A DNA stretch of 64,000 nucleotides, taken from positions 6,223,501-6,287,500 of the forward strand of contig JAUKPH010000017.1 of NCBI GenBank assembly GCA_030549335.1, read 5' to 3'. The translations under genes and the position numbers were made by a program. This document shows, piece by piece, positions 60,306 through 64,000 of the stretch. Source of the stretch: Pontederia crassipes. Lineage: Eukaryota; Streptophyta; Magnoliopsida; Commelinales; Pontederiaceae. Under the pieces are notes generated by a model, which was not told where the DNA came from, did no database searches, and saw only the letters and a list, made by a program, of their open reading frames with translations. Within the stretch, counting starts at the first letter, position 1, and each line of letters begins with the position of its first letter.

Positions 60306-61410
60306 ATATGTATTATAAGTATATACGTGTATGTATATGTCTATATATGTGCGAGATTAAGTGACAATGACGTGTATATGTATACGTATTATAAGTATAT
60401 ATATGTATGTATATGTTTATATGTGCGAGATTAAGTGATAATAATATGTATATGTGTACTTATTATATATATGTATAAGTATATACGTATATTTATATGT
60501 CTATATGTACCCGATTAAGCAAGTGTAAAGTGCTATAGAGACGCTATAGAGTCGCTAAAACATATTAGCGACACAATAGCGTCGACGTAGCGTCTCATTG
60601 TGTTAGCGTTCCAATAAGGAGACGCCAGACATACGCCATAGCGTCAAGCATAATTGCGATTCTAGTGTGGCGCTACGTAGACGCTTTTGAGGCTCCACAG
60701 AGATGCTAAAATAAGAAAATAAAAATAATATATGTATAATTAAGATATGATATATATTGTATGGATAAGTAACATATATAATATAGGTAACAAATTATAT
60801 ATTTAGGAGCACTCCTATGATGTAGACATATATAAGTAATTATGTAGGAATACATATATATGTTGAAGGTACATATATAATATTTAATTTATTTATTGAT
60901 TAAAGTATAGTATAGATAATATGTAGGGTTGCGTCAAAATAGATAACATATAGCGATATAAATATAGATAGTCTATATATAGTTATCTATTTATTAATTA
61001 ACATATATAATTATGAGATGCCAAGTAAGTGTTAAAATAGTGCTTCTTCATATTGGCGTCTACATAGTGTCTTCTTAAATGAGATGCCAGATAGCGTCGC
61101 TATAACGTCTCAGAAGATGTGAAGCTAGCGTAGTGTCGAGCACTGTTGATGCGAGAACAAAGCTAGGTTCTCTCGCGCACTTTCGCTTTATGGCGCACAA
61201 TAATAGCGGCTACATGGCGTCGCTATGGCGCCTTCATTAGCGTCTATTTCTCGAAACGCTAAGACAATGCTAATGTGATGCTATTGAGAGGCAAGTAGCG
61301 TCGCCTGTTCGGGACACAAGTGAGACGCCATAACGGCACTCGTGACGTCTATTTAGCATCACCATATTTCGAGACGCTATTTTACGTCGCTAATCGCCAG
61401 TTTTCTTATA
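59690..61410. repeat. CACTA right subterminal repeats
   Basis: AGCGTC/GACGCT/GGCGCTA words recur in three clusters (59690-60000, 60520-60720, 61020-61400) separated by AT-rich and TATA-type minisatellite DNA. Much longer than the left counterpart (about 1.7 kb against 0.5 kb). Confidence 0.75.
60150..60530. repeat. TATA-type minisatellite and (TA)n
   Basis: A unit of about 85-90 bp (TATTATAAGTATATACGTGT...ATATGTGCGAGATTAAGTGA) is repeated about four times with divergence. It includes a pure TA run at 60256-60302. Confidence 0.75.
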
Positions 61411-61414
61411 GTGT

Positions 61415-61766
61415 TAAGATAGTGTGGCTAGACGCATAAATGAGACTGAATACGTGCATTGCCTGAAGCATAATAGCCACATATACAGTCTAACTTATGC
61501 ATTTTCTTTTGGAACTAGAACTCATTATAGTTAGAGGACCATTTTAAATGGATTAGAATAATCAAGCTTATAAGGGATAAGTACATTGTGATAAATTATA
61601 TGCATGTACAAGTCTCACAGAGGAAATGGTAGTTGAAATATTCATCAAATTAATATAAATCAGAAGTAACTAAATTAGGCTGAAGTACAACGGATAAGTG
61701 GGTGTCTAATTGACACTCTGTGGATAGTAAAATAGAATATCATGATTCTATTAGTCAAGCGGAGAT
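61415..61766 (+). pseudogene. Decayed Ty1/copia element, right part
   Basis: Immediately beyond the CACTA end, the plus strand resumes with ARRINETEYVHCLKH, a decayed counterpart of the copia RNase H STTEAEYxA motif. This is exactly what should follow the left part. It ends at a polypurine-like AAGCGGAGA (61757-61765) followed by TGTTA, consistent with the start of a 3' LTR. Stops are frequent. Confidence 0.55.
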
Positions 61767-61793
61767 GTTAATTGTGACCAATGTGACCATTTA

Positions 61794-62040
61794 GGCCCGG
61801 TTTGATTATATTTACTGTATTCTTAGCATAAGATTTTGTAAGTCATGCTTAATTAACACTCAACTTCTTAATCTGACAGGAGCACAGCAAATTCTAATGG
61901 CCTCCACGATCTTGTTGCTCCTGCTCTTTTATTTGTTTCATTAATAATTACAGTAGAGTCCGCACAAGCAAAAGGAAAACGTTTGACAAAAAAGAGAAAT
62001 AAAATCCTAATTTCGATCTTCTTCTCCATCCCAACGGGCC
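61794..62040. mobile_element. Tourist-like (PIF/Harbinger) MITE
   Basis: 247 bp bounded by GGCCCGGTTTGATTA and the inverse of GGCCCGTTGGGATGG, flanked by TTA on both sides (61791-61793, 62041-62043). A TWA duplication and GGCCC-type ends are diagnostic of Tourist-like elements. It sits in the presumed 3' LTR of the copia relic. Confidence 0.75.
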
Positions 62041-62043
62041 TTA

Positions 62044-62700
62044 GAGGTCGTTTGGTTAGGAGTTAAAAATGCATGAAATAAAAATAAATATTTTATTGAA
62101 TTAAATATTCTTTAAAGTTTTCGTTCAAAATATGTATATTTCACGTTTCGAAAAGAATACGCTTTCGCTCAAAATCTCACTATTTTCAAGTTTAACTTTT
62201 GTTTAAAATGACAAATTTATCATTTGTACTTTTTATAGAATAAATCGTGTGTTTGATTGTATTTTGATGAATATTTATTTATTTTGTCTTTTGTACTTTT
62301 TGTGGAATAAATTGTGTCAATCATGACATCTCGTCACAAATAGCGACGAAGAGAATCATTGGACATGATTATGATGGAAGAGAGGAAATTACGGCGACAA
62401 CTTGTCAATGGCTTACCAACACGATCAATAAACATGTTAGAATTTTTGGACAAGAAAAATTATGCTGAGAAAATTCGAGAAATTGAAGACGACTCATAAT
62501 TTTATTTGATGAAAAAACACATAAGAGAATTACAAAACAAATTACTTTTTATTTGGACCTTTAGGAAGTTTATATAGACAATCTCTTTTACAGACAATAA
62601 GAATTACAGATGGACTGAGTCTCTGAATTAATCCCCAAAAAATAGGACACCTATTTTGTTATAAGAAAATAAATTAATTTCAAATCACATAAAGAATATC
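62044..62700. other. Spacer, unassigned
   Basis: No ORF or RNA gene. It may belong to a Helitron ending at 62751 or to LTR debris. Confidence 0.3.
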
Positions 62701-62714
62701 TCATAAAATTTTTT

Positions 62715-62751
62715 ATCGCACCCCTGCACCCCCGCAGGGGGATCCCCCTAG
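62715..62751 (+). mobile_element. Possible Helitron 3' terminus
   Basis: A 7-bp stem CCCCTGC-ACCCC-GCAGGGG (62721-62740) followed by GATCCCC and CTAG (62748-62751), then T, fits a Helitron 3' end. A GC hairpin in an LTR is the alternative. No 5' end was found. Confidence 0.35.
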
Positions 62752-62753
62752 TA

Positions 62754-63260
62754 TGTAACACCCTCCGGCCCAATCAAGATTTTATTCGCTTTGGTCTTTC
62801 GGCCAATACGAATTTAAAATGCGTCTTGATAGATGAAGGGGTAGCTATATATAAGCCCATGAGCACTTTCGTGTTTTGCCCATGTGAGACTATTCAATGA
62901 GATAATCTTGGTCCTTAAACCTTAGGTCGTTATAATTTTACCCCCGTAAAGGGCTCAATGTCCTTGTTGAACGGAATTCGTGTTAGCCATGGTCCGTATA
63001 TTCCACATGGCTCAAGTAAGCATGTGGCCATTGGCCTGTGTTTCTCACATGACTCAAGTGAACACGCGATGTCAACTCTGATACCATTCTGTAACACTCC
63101 AGGCTCAATATATTGTTCACTTTGATCTTTGCACGAATTTAAAATATGTCTTCATATGTGAAGAGGATAATTACATATAAGCTCATGACCACCTTCGTAT
63201 TTTATCCATATGAGACTATTCCATGAGATCATCTTAGTCCTTAAGCCTCGGATCGTTAGT
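62754..63260 (-). mobile_element. Second TRIM-like miniature LTR element
   Basis: Two LTRs of about 175 bp (62754-62934, 63090-about 63260) share TGTAACAC, CACGAATTTAAAAT-type and GTCCTTAA words in order but are well diverged. On the minus strand the primer site TGGTATCAGAGTTGAC (63071-63086) lies next to the right LTR, which is therefore the 5' LTR. A G-rich PPT (ACGGGGGTAAAAT) lies next to the left. No coding capacity in the internal 155 bp. Confidence 0.75.
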
Positions 63261-64000
63261 TGATCAGGCAGCGAGGCCGTCGTAGTGCGAGGACCTCTTT
63301 TACTTCGTAGTATTTTGAATGGTAGACGAATTTTTAATTAGGGTAGGATTAAAGATATTATTAACAAGACAGCTGCATTATCTTATTCCTACACTATCAA
63401 CATACAGATTTTTTTAATATGGAATAAATAACCAGCAAGCGTCGGTCGAACTGTTGAAGAATAATGGTAGTTTAGATTGTTTGGTTTTTGTTCCGCATGC
63501 CACCGACAACGTGACCAGATTAGTTAAATTTTGTTTCCGAGAGAGAGAGAGAGAGAGAGGGTCATGCACTCGCATGGCGTAGAGATTCTGGGCTGGCAAC
63601 TTTGATCTACGTGGTGCTGCATGTGTCCTCTCCCCTGGATCTCATGCTTTGTAAATCTCTTCTTCCCCGTTGATGAAAAAATTATGTCATTAATACGTAG
63701 TTTCCTTTGATACACATCCAACTCCCTTCTGGCAGCCCAGCAAGACTAGTGGTCCTCACGTTTGCTGCCATTGCTGAACACGGCCTACTTGCTTATTTGC
63801 ATAATTATATAGCCAAGGGTGTGGGATGCCAATATTTCAGTGTGACCAATTGCCCTAAATTTCCAAGGTAACCATTTAGGAGACTCACAATCCTTTTAGT
63901 CAAGAGCAAAACTTTCACAAAGTGTACATTCCTTATGCCTAATCCCCCTAATTAGGCAATTGGATAATTTCCAATTGATAAAATATGCAATTATTTTGCC
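63261..64000. other. Spacer to the right edge, with a GA microsatellite
   Basis: GA run at about 63540-63559. No recognised gene. Small minus-strand ORFs (63414-63721) run through the GA repeat and show no domain. Confidence 0.4.

Larger units (their letters stand above)
52502..61414 (-). mobile_element. CACTA (En/Spm) DNA transposon, degenerate, inserted in the copia relic
   Basis: The left end TACTACAAGAAAAT (canonical CACTACAAGAAAA with a first-base change) is at 52502. The right end is the inverse of CACTATAAGAAAAC, closing at 61414. Both ends are followed inward by dense GACGCT/AGCGTC words, the subterminal repeats typical of CACTA elements. Flanking triplets TTC and TTA are an imperfect 3-bp duplication. 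It encodes TNP2-like then TNPA-like proteins on the minus strand, both decayed. The interruption of copia reading on both sides supports the boundaries. Confidence 0.88.

Overview
This is plant nuclear DNA: multi-exon genes with GT-AG introns, an AT-rich background, no operons, and several plant transposon orders nested in one another. The strong GC contrast between the AT-rich spacer and the GC/CG-biased zinc-finger and small unknown coding sequences suggests a monocot, possibly a non-grass commelinid. That placement is inference. No CRISPR array, tRNA, rRNA or prokaryotic feature was seen.

Only two genes can be named confidently. A complete 13-exon SEC16 (COPII scaffold at endoplasmic-reticulum exit sites) lies on the minus strand at 6914-14330. 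Its splice sites were read by hand and keep frame to a predicted 1478 residues. A single-exon C2H2 zinc-finger repressor of the ZAT type, with three QALGGH-type fingers and a DLN EAR motif, lies on the minus strand at 24721-25737. A small GC-rich ORF with a TATA-like box (3564-3917, plus) is unrecognised. A GC-rich gene relic at 35074-35865, perhaps BPS1/ROH1-like, is split by a miniature LTR element.

The rest is mostly repeats. From left to right: a LINE endonuclease fragment (1-230); a family of GC-ended, AT-cored elements with TAGGGGTGAGCA termini and 8-bp target duplications (527-1026, 20619-21122, 30158-31271, plus diverged copies); a short retroposed unit with a 14-bp duplication (2307-2452); two long-inverted-repeat elements near 20.1-20.6 and 22.4-22.8 kb; diverged and recent tandem arrays (15.8-18.1 kb; three copies of about 455 bp at 26.9-28.3 kb); an RTE-type 3' end (34042-34200); a TRIM (35436-35733); and a Helitron 3' end at 37416.

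The right third is a nest. A 10.2-kb Tekay/Del-type Ty3 retrotransposon (40124-50318, minus) has 2.4-kb LTRs, a PBS, a PPT and a broken gag-pol with a chromodomain remnant. It abuts a decayed Ty1/copia element (plus), which is split by an 8.9-kb CACTA transposon (52502-61414, minus) carrying TNP2-like and TNPA-like relics, subterminal GACGCT/AGCGTC repeats and a GC-rich tandem-repeat block at its 5' end. A Tourist-like MITE (61794-62040), a possible second Helitron 3' end (62751) and a second TRIM (62754-63260) follow. I found no clearly new cellular system. The best leads are the four-copy 31-residue repeat in SEC16, the two candidate ATGs behind matching acceptor-like sites in the Ty3 leader, the GC-rich CACTA block and the TRIM-split gene relic.
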